Assembly: GCF_900109855.1 (NCBI RefSeq)
Contig: NZ_FOBO01000003.1
Coordinates: 186,001-250,000 of the forward strand
Source of the DNA: Roseovarius tolerans
GTDB lineage: Bacteria; Pseudomonadota; Alphaproteobacteria; Rhodobacterales; Rhodobacteraceae
Direction of reading: 5' to 3'
Length of the DNA stretch: 64,000 nt
In this document: piece by piece, positions 1 to 8,496 of the stretch
How positions within the stretch are numbered: the stretch's first letter is position 1
Layout: every line of letters begins with the position of its first letter
Program-made: the position numbers and the translations under genes
The notes under the pieces: model-generated
The model's input: only the letters and a program-made list of their open reading frames with translations
Database searches by the model: none
Told to the model about the DNA's origin: nothing

Positions 1-958
1 CGATTTCGAGATCCTCGCCCGCCGGGATGTTGCGCAATCCCGGCATCGAAATGGTCAGCCCGTTCGCCCTCGGATGTGTCAGCCCCACAAAGGTCTCGGA
101 ACCGAGGAATTCACATTCGGAAACCCGGCATTTCAGCCGCCCCTTGCCCGGCTCTGCGAGGCGCAGGCTTTCGGCGCGCAGGCCGATGGTGCTGGCCGCC
201 TCGTAGCCCGGGACCGCCGCGCCCTCGATCAACGCCATCGGCGGGGCGCCGACGAATTCGGCCACGAACGTAGTGGCTGAGCGGTAATACAGATCCTCCG
301 GCGCGCCGGTCTGCTGAATGCGCCCGTCCTTCATCAGCACCACCATGTCGGCCATGCTCATGGCTTCGGTCTGATCATGGGTCACGTAAATCACCGTGAT
401 CCCCAGATCGACTTGCAACTTCTTGATATCCTTGCGCACTGAGGCGCGCAGCTTGGCGTCGAGATTGCTGAGCGGCTCGTCCATCAGGCAGAGCGGCTGG
501 TTCGCGACGATGGCGCGCGCCAGCGCTACGCGCTGCCGCTGTCCGCCCGACAATTCAGCCGGCTTGCGCGCCTCATAGCCCAGAAGCCCGGTGATCTCGA
601 GCGCGCGGTGCAGCTTCTCGCGCCGCTCAGCGGCCCTCACCCTGCGCACCTTGAGCCCGAAAACCACGTTCTCGGCCACGCTCAGATGCGGAAAGAGCGC
701 GTAGGACTGAAACACCATCGACAGATTGCGCTCCGAGGGGGCGGCAGTGGTCACGTCCCGGCCATCGATGAGAATCCGCCCCTCGTCCGGCAGCTCCAGC
801 CCGGACAACAGCCGCAGCGTCGTCGACTTGCCGCATCCCGACGGCCCCAGCAGCGCCACGAACGACCCGCGCGGGATCGACAGCGAGACATGCTCGACGC
901 CAAGCTGCCCGTTCCAGCGCTTGGCGACATCCTGCACCTCGACGAACGCGTCCGGCAT
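1..958 (-). CDS. Sugar/glycerol-phosphate type ABC transporter ATP-binding protein (partial)
   Basis: Cytoplasmic ATPase of a carbohydrate-type (CUT1, UgpC/MalK-like) importer. The frame is open to the left edge, so the C-terminus is missing. Reading from ATG at 958: Walker A GPSGCGKST at about residues 38-46, Q-loop MVFQS near 81, signature LSGGQ at 136-140, Walker B LMDEP ending near 162, then the H-loop VTHDQTE. After about residue 230 the regulatory TOBE/MOBE region begins (GLRAESLRLAE). The start codon overlaps the stop of the upstream DeoR-type gene (TGATG), so the two are translationally coupled. The substrate cannot be read from the ATPase; a polyol, sugar or glycerol phosphate is inferred from the subfamily and the GlpR-like neighbour. 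Confidence 0.9.
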   Translation of the reverse strand, partial: MPDAFVEVQDVAKRWNGQLGVEHVSLSIPRGSFVALLGPSGCGKSTTLRLLSGLELPDEGRILIDGRDVTTAAPSERNLSMVFQSYALFPHLSVAENVVFGLKVRRVRAAERREKLHRALEITGLLGYEARKPAELSGGQRQRVALARAIVANQPLCLMDEPLSNLDAKLRASVRKDIKKLQVDLGITVIYVTHDQTEAMSMADMVVLMKDGRIQQTGAPEDLYYRSATTFVAEFVGAPPMALIEGAAVPGYEAASTIGLRAESLRLAEPGKGRLKCRVSECEFLGSETFVGLTHPRANGLTISMPGLRNIPAGEDLEI

Positions 959-1734
959 CAGTCTGCCTCCTCTGCAAAGGTGATCCGGTCCCCCAGTTGC
1001 TCGACCAAATGGGAAAACGCCTCGGCAGGCGGGCGGTCGCAGATGACGTGGTCGATCTGGGTGATGGTGCCGCCCACGGCGGGGGCAAGGCGACCGAACT
1101 TGCTGCGATCTATGACCAGGATGGATGTCCGCGCGTTGCGCCACATCCGGTAAGTCGCGCGCACCTCGGCCTGATGGAATTCCAGCAACTCGCCCTCGGC
1201 CCCGATCCCGGCGGTCCCGAAAATCGCATAGTCCGCGCGGTAGCGGGCAAAGAACTCGACCACCTCCTCACCCACAAAATCACGGTCCGGCAGGCGGATC
1301 TCTCCGCCCGGCACGATGATCCGGTTCGAGATCTCCTCGCTCAGCGCCATCGCTACGCTCAGATTGTTGGTGACGACGGTCAGCTCCTTGCGCCGATGCA
1401 GCGCCCGTGCCACGCTCAGCGCGGTGGAGCCGATCGAGATGAATAGCGTCGCGCCATCGGGTATGAGCGCCGCCGCCCCACTCGCGATCGCGCGCTTGCC
1501 CAAGAGGTTGGTGCCCGCCCGCTGGTCGAAGGGCGTGTTGCGGCGCCCCTCGGCAAGCTCGATCCGACCATGCGAGCGGTGCAGGTTTTCGCCATCGCAC
1601 AGAATATCGAGATCGCGCCGGATGGTCTGCATCGAGACGCCAAACATCTCGGCAAGCGCGCCGACGCTCACCCCGCCCTGTTCCTGAACGGCCTGCTGAA
1701 TGAGATCGTGCCGCCTTGTTTTCTTCGACGCCAT
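958..1734 (-). CDS. DeoR/GlpR-family transcriptional regulator
   Basis: Repressor-type regulator of about 258 residues. The N-terminal DeoR winged helix-turn-helix is clear (VGALAEMFGVSMQTIRRDLD), followed by a DeoR sensor domain of the type that binds phosphorylated sugars, with the IGSTALSVARAL and TVVTNNL motifs. An in-frame ATG lies 15 nt further upstream (1749), but Met at 1734 has the Shine-Dalgarno-like GGAAGCGG just before it and gives the usual DeoR start, so it is preferred. The stop overlaps the start of the ABC ATPase gene, so it probably controls that transporter operon. A perfect inverted repeat sits just upstream of its start and may be its own operator. Confidence 0.88.
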   Translation of the reverse strand: MASKKTRRHDLIQQAVQEQGGVSVGALAEMFGVSMQTIRRDLDILCDGENLHRSHGRIELAEGRRNTPFDQRAGTNLLGKRAIASGAAALIPDGATLFISIGSTALSVARALHRRKELTVVTNNLSVAMALSEEISNRIIVPGGEIRLPDRDFVGEEVVEFFARYRADYAIFGTAGIGAEGELLEFHQAEVRATYRMWRNARTSILVIDRSKFGRLAPAVGGTITQIDHVICDRPPAEAFSHLVEQLGDRITFAEEAD

Positions 1735-1774
1735 GTCCGCTTCCATCATTTTGGCCGAGTGTTGAGCATAATTT

Positions 1775-1810
1775 GCAACAAAGCAACATTTTTAGATGTG
1801 GCTTTGTTGC
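1775..1810. promoter_or_regulatory. Inverted repeat, candidate operator for the DeoR-type regulator
   Basis: Perfect 10-bp arms GCAACAAAGC (1775-1784) and GCTTTGTTGC (1801-1810) flank a 16-bp AT-rich spacer in the divergent intergenic region, starting about 40 bp upstream of the DeoR-type gene. DeoR-family proteins often bind such repeats next to their own gene. Binding is inferred. The whole intergenic stretch (about 1735-2039) is much more AT-rich than its surroundings and shows no gene. Confidence 0.45.
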
Positions 1811-2039
1811 GGCAAGTGCTCCTGACCAGCCTCGATTCCTAGTGAGAATTCTTAAAAATCAGAGTAATTTTCAGCTTGGCATCAGCGTTATCCGACTATT
1901 ATGACGTCGGTATGAAATGTCGTATTGTTGTTTTTACTTTTATTTTTCTGCCCGCACTGTAAGTTTTTCTCCAGCCCGGATGCAGCGTCCGGGTCTGCGG
2001 GCACCGCAATTCTGCAACATCAGGGGATTCGCCAGGCTG

Positions 2040-2924
2040 ATGGATACCGTCGCAACCATTTTCGACCGATACGAGGCGGTGCGACATCGCCTGCCCTCGG
2101 CCAGCGTCGCGACCGCAACGGCGCAGATCGGGTCGCTGCACGACATCGCCGCGCAGGCGGACGCCTTTGTGTTCGATGCCTACGGGGTTCTCAATATCGG
2201 CGAGGCGGGCATTCCCGGCGCATCGCAACGTCTCAGGGAACTGCGCGATACCGGGTGCCGGATCCGCATTCTCTCCAACGCCGCGAGCTACAGTCATGCA
2301 GGTGCCGTGACCAAGTTCCGAAAACTCGGCATGGGCGTCAGGGACCACGAGATCATAACCAGCCGTGACGCGACCTTGGCGCAGCTGGACGGCAGGTTGT
2401 GGGGATGTATCGCGGCAGTCGAGGATGATCTGTCGGACATCCCCTGTCCTACGCGCCGCCTCGTCGATGATCCCGCAAGCTATGATCAGGTCGACGGCTT
2501 CGTGTTTCTGTCGACCGAGGTCTGGTCACTGGACCGACAGGCGCTTCTTGAAGACGCGCTTCTCAAGAGGCCCAGGCCCCTGATCATCGCCAATGCAGAC
2601 CTCGTTGCGCCCCGCGAACACGGCTTCTCGCTGGAGCCCGGATATTTCGGCCATCTGCTGGCAGATCGCGGTATCCGCGATATCCGATTTGTCGGCAAAC
2701 CGTTTCCTGCGGTTTACGAAATGATCGAAGCCTCGTTGCCCGAGACGCCACCGGGCCGGATCGTCATGTGCGGCGATACGCTCCACACGGATATCCTGGG
2801 GGCGGCAGCGCGCGGGTGGCAGACGGTCCTCGTCGAGCACGACGGGCTTTTCTCCGGCCAGGATACGGGTGCGTATGTCAACCGAGCCAGGCTATTTCCA
2901 AACTGGAGGCTATCGAGAATCTGA
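2040..2924 (+). CDS. HAD-superfamily class IIA hydrolase
   Basis: Cytoplasmic phosphatase of about 294 residues. HAD motif I is seen as VFDAYGVLN (nucleophile Asp near residue 46), motif II as the ILSNA strand, motif III around the VGKPFPAVYE lysine, and motif IV as CGDTLHTDI. This is the NagD-like class IIA arrangement with a C2 cap. The open frame begins at 1917, but the first 41 residues come from AT-rich leader with no protein character, so ATG 2040 is preferred; its ribosome site is weak. It diverges from the GlpR-like regulator and transporter, so a sugar-phosphate or glycerol-phosphate substrate is a reasonable inference, not shown. Confidence 0.8.
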   Translation: MDTVATIFDRYEAVRHRLPSASVATATAQIGSLHDIAAQADAFVFDAYGVLNIGEAGIPGASQRLRELRDTGCRIRILSNAASYSHAGAVTKFRKLGMGVRDHEIITSRDATLAQLDGRLWGCIAAVEDDLSDIPCPTRRLVDDPASYDQVDGFVFLSTEVWSLDRQALLEDALLKRPRPLIIANADLVAPREHGFSLEPGYFGHLLADRGIRDIRFVGKPFPAVYEMIEASLPETPPGRIVMCGDTLHTDILGAAARGWQTVLVEHDGLFSGQDTGAYVNRARLFPNWRLSRI

Positions 2925-3071
2925 CTCGGCGCGCGTGATGCCGACATTGTGGGCATGCTGTGTTTGCGCGTATGATCCCAGGTGTGATCACCCTGCGTCG
3001 GCCCCAGGATGCGTGCAGTGTCATCGCACCCGGACCACGTCTCTGCTTTCGACACAACAAGGAGACCACTC

Positions 3072-3491
3072 GTGAAATGGACACTGCCAATTGGATGTCT
3101 GGCCCTGATCGCTGGCCCTGCGTTTTCTGAAACCTGGACCTGCCAGGTTCCCTACGACGAGGCCAACGGCGGGGGAAGCGTCACCATAGAGGACAACCGT
3201 CTGGTCTTCGTATCCGACTGGCCACATCGCGAACCCGAGATCCTCAAATGCATCAGGAGCGGCCCCATAAGCGAATGCATGTCGGCGGACCTGGCCGTGA
3301 CCGGGAGTGGCAGCGCGTCTGTGTTTGCCAAGCTTTTTTCCGTCGCCTGGCAACGTGACGGTGCTCCGGCGACGATCACGACACGCCAACCCTCCACCAT
3401 CTTCAAGGAACGCGAAGACGGATATGCGATGACGCAGGTGTTTCCCTCCCTCGGTTACACATTTCCCGTCACCGATTGCAAAGTAGACTGA
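3072..3491 (+). CDS. Small exported protein of unknown function
   Basis: About 139 residues. The start is GTG 3072, chosen because AAGGAGA lies 7-10 bp upstream and because it gives a clean signal peptide: a short basic start (VKW), a hydrophobic core (LPIGCLALIAG) and an AFS-E cleavage site. The mature part has several cysteines (TWTCQV, LKCIRS, SECMSA and TDCKV near the end) that could form disulfides in the periplasm. No family was recognised. It stands alone, about 150 bp after the HAD gene and 130 bp before the YhaO-like gene. Confidence 0.7.
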   Translation: MKWTLPIGCLALIAGPAFSETWTCQVPYDEANGGGSVTIEDNRLVFVSDWPHREPEILKCIRSGPISECMSADLAVTGSGSASVFAKLFSVAWQRDGAPATITTRQPSTIFKEREDGYAMTQVFPSLGYTFPVTDCKVD

Positions 3492-3627
3492 CCGGCTCAG
3501 GCGAGCCGGGGCTGTCGCCGCACCGGGCAGCCGCCCTCAGCAGGCGAACGCTAGACTTCCTGCTTGACGGTCACCGCTCCGTAGTCACAAGTGCTCCTGC
3601 AGGTTCAATCAGCAACGCGGGGTCGAG

Positions 3628-4872
3628 GTGGCATTCAAGTTCGTTCACACAGCGGATATTCACCTCGACTCCCCCCTGAAATCCCTTGCCCTGCGTGACG
3701 AAGGACTGGCCGAGCTTGTCGGCAACGCCACCCGGGCCACCTTCTCCAGAATCGTCGATCTGTGCCTGTCCGAAGAGGTGCAGGCCCTGCTGATAGCGGG
3801 TGACCTTTACGATGGTGGCCAGACCTCGATGAAGACGGCGCGTTTTCTCGCGCAGGAGATGGAGCGACTGGCGGCGGAGGGCATCCCGGCCTTCGTGATC
3901 CGCGGCAACCACGACGCCGCCTCCAAGATCTCGCGCGAACTTACGCTGCCGGACAGTGTGACGGTGTTTCCCGGCAAGGCCAACGTCATCGAAACCACCT
4001 GGGCCGGGCATGCGGTCGCGGTGCACGGCATTTCCTTCCGCGACCCTCACGCCCCCGAGACCCTGCTCGACCGGTTTCGTCCCCCGGTGCGGGGCGCGTT
4101 CAATATCGGCCTGCTGCATACCTCGCTGGGGCGCGCGCATGGTCACGACCCATACGCCCCCTGCGCCCTGTCGGATCTTCAGGCCACCGGGTTCGACTAC
4201 TGGGCACTTGGGCACCTCCACCAGCGCGCCGTCTATCCCGGCGCCACCACCGTGGTCATGCCGGGCATCCCGCAGGGGCGCGACATAGGCGAGGCCGGGG
4301 TCAAGTCGGTCACGCTGGTCTCCATTGCGGATGACGGGTCGCTCGACCTCGCCGAACGCCATCTTGCCGTGGTGCGTTTTGAACGGCTCCCGGTGGAGTG
4401 CAGCCACCTCTCCGACTGGCACGATCTCGTGGAGGCGCTGAAACACGCCACTCGCGCGGCGCAGCGCGACCACGCGGGCGAACACCTGATCGTGCGCCCA
4501 GTGCTGAACGGGGAGACACCGCTAGCCTGGAGGGTCGGTCGTGACGCCGACGTGCTGCACGCGGAGGCACAGGCCGTCGCGGAACAGATAGGCACGCTTT
4601 GGATCGACAAGATCGAGGTCGCGCTGGACACCGGCGCGACCACCTCTCCAGGTGGGGCGGTGGGCGAACTGGCGCGGATCATCGAGCAGGCAGGCATGCC
4701 CCCCGATGCCCCGGCGGTTCAGGCAGAGGTCGATCGCTTGTTGAAACACCTCCCACGCGAGTTGCGGGGGCTTCTGGGCGACAGCGAGGAACAGACCGCC
4801 GCCGCCATCACCGAGGCGATGCAACAGGGAGCGATGGAGGTGCTCGCGCGCCTCGAGGAAAACGGGGGCTGA
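3628..4872 (+). CDS. yhaO: YhaO-type DNA repair exonuclease (SbcD-like metallophosphoesterase)
   Basis: Predicted Mn-dependent nuclease subunit that pairs with the SbcC-like ATPase encoded next. In 414 residues the calcineurin-type metal ligands are all visible: HTADIHLDSP (Asp10, His12), AGDLYD (58-62), GNHD (93-96), LLHTSLG and ALGHLH (195-198). The start codon is GTG. The C-terminal third is the YhaO-type capping extension rather than an E. coli SbcD tail. Its stop lies 3 bp before the ATG of the ATPase gene, so the pair is one operon. Function in double-strand end processing is inferred from the family. Confidence 0.85.
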   Translation: MAFKFVHTADIHLDSPLKSLALRDEGLAELVGNATRATFSRIVDLCLSEEVQALLIAGDLYDGGQTSMKTARFLAQEMERLAAEGIPAFVIRGNHDAASKISRELTLPDSVTVFPGKANVIETTWAGHAVAVHGISFRDPHAPETLLDRFRPPVRGAFNIGLLHTSLGRAHGHDPYAPCALSDLQATGFDYWALGHLHQRAVYPGATTVVMPGIPQGRDIGEAGVKSVTLVSIADDGSLDLAERHLAVVRFERLPVECSHLSDWHDLVEALKHATRAAQRDHAGEHLIVRPVLNGETPLAWRVGRDADVLHAEAQAVAEQIGTLWIDKIEVALDTGATTSPGGAVGELARIIEQAGMPPDAPAVQAEVDRLLKHLPRELRGLLGDSEEQTAAAITEAMQQGAMEVLARLEENGG

Positions 4873-4875
4873 GCG

Positions 4876-7800
4876 ATGCGACTGAACCGGCTCGACCTCA
4901 CCCGCTACGGCAAGTTCACCGACGTGAGTCTCACCTTTCCGGCCCCCGCCCCAGGCACCCCCGACCTGCACGTCATCTACGGGGCCAACGAGGCCGGGAA
5001 ATCTACCCTGCTCGAAGGCTGGCTGGATTTTCTGTTCCAGATCCCCATGCAAAGCCGCATGGCGTTCATTCATTCCTACCAGACCATGCAACTGGGGGCC
5101 GCGCTCCAGATCGACGGGCGGACGCATGATCTGGTCCGGGTTAAGAAACGCGACAGCTCGCTGCTCGACGCAAGCGGCGCGCCGGTGGGCGAGGCGCTGC
5201 TGCATGGCGGGCTACGCGGGCTCGACCGGTCGTCCTACGCAGCGATGTTCTCGCTCAACCGGCAGACCCTTGATGAAGGTGGCGAGAGCATCCTGGCGAG
5301 CAAGGGCGACTTGGGCGAACTCCTCTTTCAGGCCAGCGCCGGCCTGACCGATCTGGCCGCGCAACTGGACGAGTTGCACGCGGAGTCCGAGGCGTTCCTG
5401 AATAGGACCGGACGCAAGGGCGCGCTGCGCGACCTTGGTGCCGCCTTCGACGACCTGGGCAGGCAGGTCAAGGATCTCGACACGGCCGCGGCCGAATATG
5501 CCCGCCTGTCGACGGAACGCGACAGGGCACGCGAAGAATGGCAGCACGCGCGAGAGGCGGTTGAAACCGCACAGGCCGAGGTGATCGAGACCGAACGCCT
5601 GAGCGCCGCCATCCCGCTCTTGCCAAGGCTGGACCGCCTCGACGCACAGACTTCCGGTTTTGGCGCGCTACCGGAGCCGCCCGAGGGATGGCTCGCCGAG
5701 CTACCCGAGCTGGACCGCGCAGAAGCCGCCATCGCCACCCGGTTGGAAACCGCAAGAACGGTCGTGGCAGGGCTGGACAACGAACTGCAAGATTGTGTTC
5801 CAGATCAGCCTGTTCTGGAATTGCGCGAGGCCATCGCCGAGGCCGAAGGCCTGAAATCGGCGCATGACGAGGCGGTCAAGGACCTTCCCAGGCGCCACGG
5901 CGATCTCGCCTCGAGAACCGAGGCAATGCAGCAAAGTCTTGCGCGTCTCAGGCAGACCGGTGCCGACCCGGTCACCCTCCTGCCCGACGCGCGCGCACTT
6001 GGCCGCATCCGGGACCTGATCGAGCGGAGTTCCGGCCTCGAAACAGCCCTTGAGGCCGCGCACACGGAGGTGGAGGACGCCCGCGCAGCCCTGCAACGTG
6101 CGACACGTCGCTTGCAAGAGGCCGGTGGAAATGTGTCCGACCTTGGCGGGCTCGACGGTCTGGTGCAGGGCATCCGGCGCGACGATCCGACCGGCGCATG
6201 CGATCGCGCGCAGGCACGGGCGGAGGAGACGGCGGCAGAGTTGAAAGCGGCGCTGGCGGCGCTTGCCCCCTGGTCAGGCGATTCTGCCGCTCTGGCAGAT
6301 CTGGCGCGCCCCGACCACGCCACCCTCGAACGTCTCGAGGCGGACATTGCCACAGCAGGCAGAGACGCCGAACGCGCGCAAGATCGTCTGGATCAACTCG
6401 ACCTCGCCCTGCAACAGGCGCGGGCAAAACGCGACGCAATCGGTTCCACACCCAGCGTGACCATCGAAGAGGCTGCGCAAATCAGGGCGCGGCGCGAATC
6501 CGTATGGTCACATCACCGTGCCACCCTGACCGACGAAACCGCCGACCGCTTCGAAAAGGTCCTGCGTCTCGACGATCAGGTGACGGCCACGCTCGCGCAA
6601 CACCGCGCCCATGCCGAAAAGGCGGCCGGTGCCGACCGGGATCTGGCCGAGGCCGAACGGCAGGTCGATACGGCCCGTGAGCAGTTGGACAACGCGAAAT
6701 CGCGGCGCGACGCCCTGGCGCGGAATCTTGCCGTGACCGTGGCGTCTGTCTCCGGCGCCCTTTCCGCCGACATGGACATGCCAGCCTTACGCGCCTGGCT
6801 GGGTCGGCTGGACTTGGCGCAAAAGGCAGTGGACACCCATGAGCACGCCCTGCGCGAACAGGCCCGCAACCACCAACGCGTCAAGCGGGCACGAGCCGAT
6901 CTTCTGAGCGCGCTGACCCGCATGGGCTGCGAGATGCCAGAGGACACAGGGTTGGCCCCGGCGCTCGAAACCGCGCAATCCCTGCTGGATCGCGCCACCC
7001 AGATGGAGGCCTTGCAGGAGACCGTCGCCCAGTCGCAGCAAGATCTCACCCGACGGGAAGCTGCACTTCAAATCGCCATCGACGCAAAGGCCGACTGGCA
7101 CGATGCTTGGCACGATGCCTGCGCCGAGACTTGGGTGGCAGACGCATCGCTCGGCGTTGCCGAGATGCGCGCGATCCTCGAAGAACTCGACCGCCTGCGC
7201 GAGCATCACCGCGAGGTCGCCGATCTGACACACCGCACGCACACCATGCAGGCCAACATCGAAAGCTTCGAACAATCGGTCAACGCGTTGGCAGATCGGC
7301 TTGGGCTGGCGGTCGATGGCCCGGTATCAGACCTCTGGCGCGCCCTCACCACACGCCTGCGCACCGCAGACCGCGAGGAGGCGCGGCGCGCCGACATCGA
7401 AAAACGCTTGATGGCGGCACGGCAGAGTCTCGGCGAGATCGAAGAGGCAGCCAAGATTCACCAGGGTCGCACCGCCGAATTTGCCCGCCATTTCGGGGCT
7501 GCCACCTGGTCAGAGGCACGCGATGCGCTGACTCGCGCCGGAGAGCTATCGAGATTGCGCGCGGCGCGGCGCGATCTGGCCGAAGACCTCTGCGCCCAAA
7601 TGCGCAGCAGCACGATTGAAGAGGTGCGCGCACAGCTTGAGGGGGTTGACGCCGACGCGCTCGCCGCGCGCGCAGAAAACCTGCGCCGCGATCTGGACAG
7701 GCTGCGCGCCACGCAGGAAGACGCCCAGGACACGTTCCGCAAGGCCCACGAGGCCGTAGAGGCCGTGGGCGGTGACGGTGCCGTCGCGCGGCTGGACGAA

Positions 7801-8319
7801 CAGCGCCAGACGCTACTGCTGGAAATCGAGGACGGCGCCCGGCGTCACCTGCGGCAACGCTTGGGCCTACTTGCCATCGAAGCTGCCCTCAGAAGCTATC
7901 GCGACACGCATCGCAGCGGCATGCTCGACCGGGCCTCAGAGGCGTTCCGCATCATGTCGCGAAACGGCTATTCGGGTCTGGTCGCACAGCCCGACGGCGC
8001 CCACGAAATCCTGGTGGCGCTAGCGATCGACGGCGGCTCCAAACACGCGGATCAGCTCTCAGACGGCGCAAGAGCACAACTCTACCTCGCCCTGCGCATT
8101 GCCGGATACCACGAGTTCGCCCGCAACAGCGGACCTGTGCCGTTCATTGCGGATGACATAATGGAGAGCTTCGACGATCACCGCGCAGCCGAGGCCTTCG
8201 GGCTCCTCGCCAAGATGAGCGAGACCGGCCAGGTGATCTACCTGACCCACCACGCCCATCTCCGCGATATGGCAAGAGACGTTTGTCCGACTGTTCAGAT
8301 CCACGATTTACCTGAGTAG
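4876..8319 (+). CDS. yhaN: YhaN-type AAA ATPase (SbcC/Rad50-like)
   Basis: Large coiled-coil ATPase of 1147 residues, partner of the upstream metallophosphoesterase. The N-terminal half-ATPase has Walker A GANEAGKST (36-44). A long heptad-rich, Glu/Arg/Ala-rich coiled coil fills about residues 170-1000. The C-terminal half carries a signature-like LSDGARAQLYLALRIA (from about 1061) and Walker B PFIADDIMESF, followed by the LTHH H-loop. The canonical SbcC zinc-hook CxxC is not seen in the middle, which fits YhaN rather than SbcC. It likely remodels DNA ends for the nuclease. The next genes downstream are on the other strand. Confidence 0.85.
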   Translation: MRLNRLDLTRYGKFTDVSLTFPAPAPGTPDLHVIYGANEAGKSTLLEGWLDFLFQIPMQSRMAFIHSYQTMQLGAALQIDGRTHDLVRVKKRDSSLLDASGAPVGEALLHGGLRGLDRSSYAAMFSLNRQTLDEGGESILASKGDLGELLFQASAGLTDLAAQLDELHAESEAFLNRTGRKGALRDLGAAFDDLGRQVKDLDTAAAEYARLSTERDRAREEWQHAREAVETAQAEVIETERLSAAIPLLPRLDRLDAQTSGFGALPEPPEGWLAELPELDRAEAAIATRLETARTVVAGLDNELQDCVPDQPVLELREAIAEAEGLKSAHDEAVKDLPRRHGDLASRTEAMQQSLARLRQTGADPVTLLPDARALGRIRDLIERSSGLETALEAAHTEVEDARAALQRATRRLQEAGGNVSDLGGLDGLVQGIRRDDPTGACDRAQARAEETAAELKAALAALAPWSGDSAALADLARPDHATLERLEADIATAGRDAERAQDRLDQLDLALQQARAKRDAIGSTPSVTIEEAAQIRARRESVWSHHRATLTDETADRFEKVLRLDDQVTATLAQHRAHAEKAAGADRDLAEAERQVDTAREQLDNAKSRRDALARNLAVTVASVSGALSADMDMPALRAWLGRLDLAQKAVDTHEHALREQARNHQRVKRARADLLSALTRMGCEMPEDTGLAPALETAQSLLDRATQMEALQETVAQSQQDLTRREAALQIAIDAKADWHDAWHDACAETWVADASLGVAEMRAILEELDRLREHHREVADLTHRTHTMQANIESFEQSVNALADRLGLAVDGPVSDLWRALTTRLRTADREEARRADIEKRLMAARQSLGEIEEAAKIHQGRTAEFARHFGAATWSEARDALTRAGELSRLRAARRDLAEDLCAQMRSSTIEEVRAQLEGVDADALAARAENLRRDLDRLRATQEDAQDTFRKAHEAVEAVGGDGAVARLDEQRQTLLLEIEDGARRHLRQRLGLLAIEAALRSYRDTHRSGMLDRASEAFRIMSRNGYSGLVAQPDGAHEILVALAIDGGSKHADQLSDGARAQLYLALRIAGYHEFARNSGPVPFIADDIMESFDDHRAAEAFGLLAKMSETGQVIYLTHHAHLRDMARDVCPTVQIHDLPE

Positions 8320-8360
8320 AATGCGAAGAGCCTTGTGGTGATAGTCCATTTTCATTTTGT

Positions 8361-8382
8361 CTGGTCGGACTAGTCGGACCAG
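8361..8382. repeat. Imperfect inverted repeat in the yhaN-integrase gap
   Basis: CTGGTCGGA (8361-8369) and TCGGACCAG (8374-8382) form an 8-of-9 bp inverted repeat around CTAG. It lies between the converging yhaN gene and the integrase remnant. It is not followed by a T-run, so it is a poor intrinsic terminator. It could be a recombinase or regulator site; nothing further supports this. Confidence 0.3.
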
Positions 8383-8496
8383 CGCGCACATGCTGTGTAT
8401 CTTGATCCAAGCTGTCCGACAGGTCCAACATGATGACCATGTCGCGGGACTTGCCCAGAATCCATGTTGTGATCCAGTGCATGTCGAAAAACCAAC

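Noticed and set aside
608..1153. Plus-strand frame over the ABC ATPase and DeoR genes
   Set aside because: Composition is His/Gln/Arg-rich shadow sequence and both opposite-strand genes have full family motifs.
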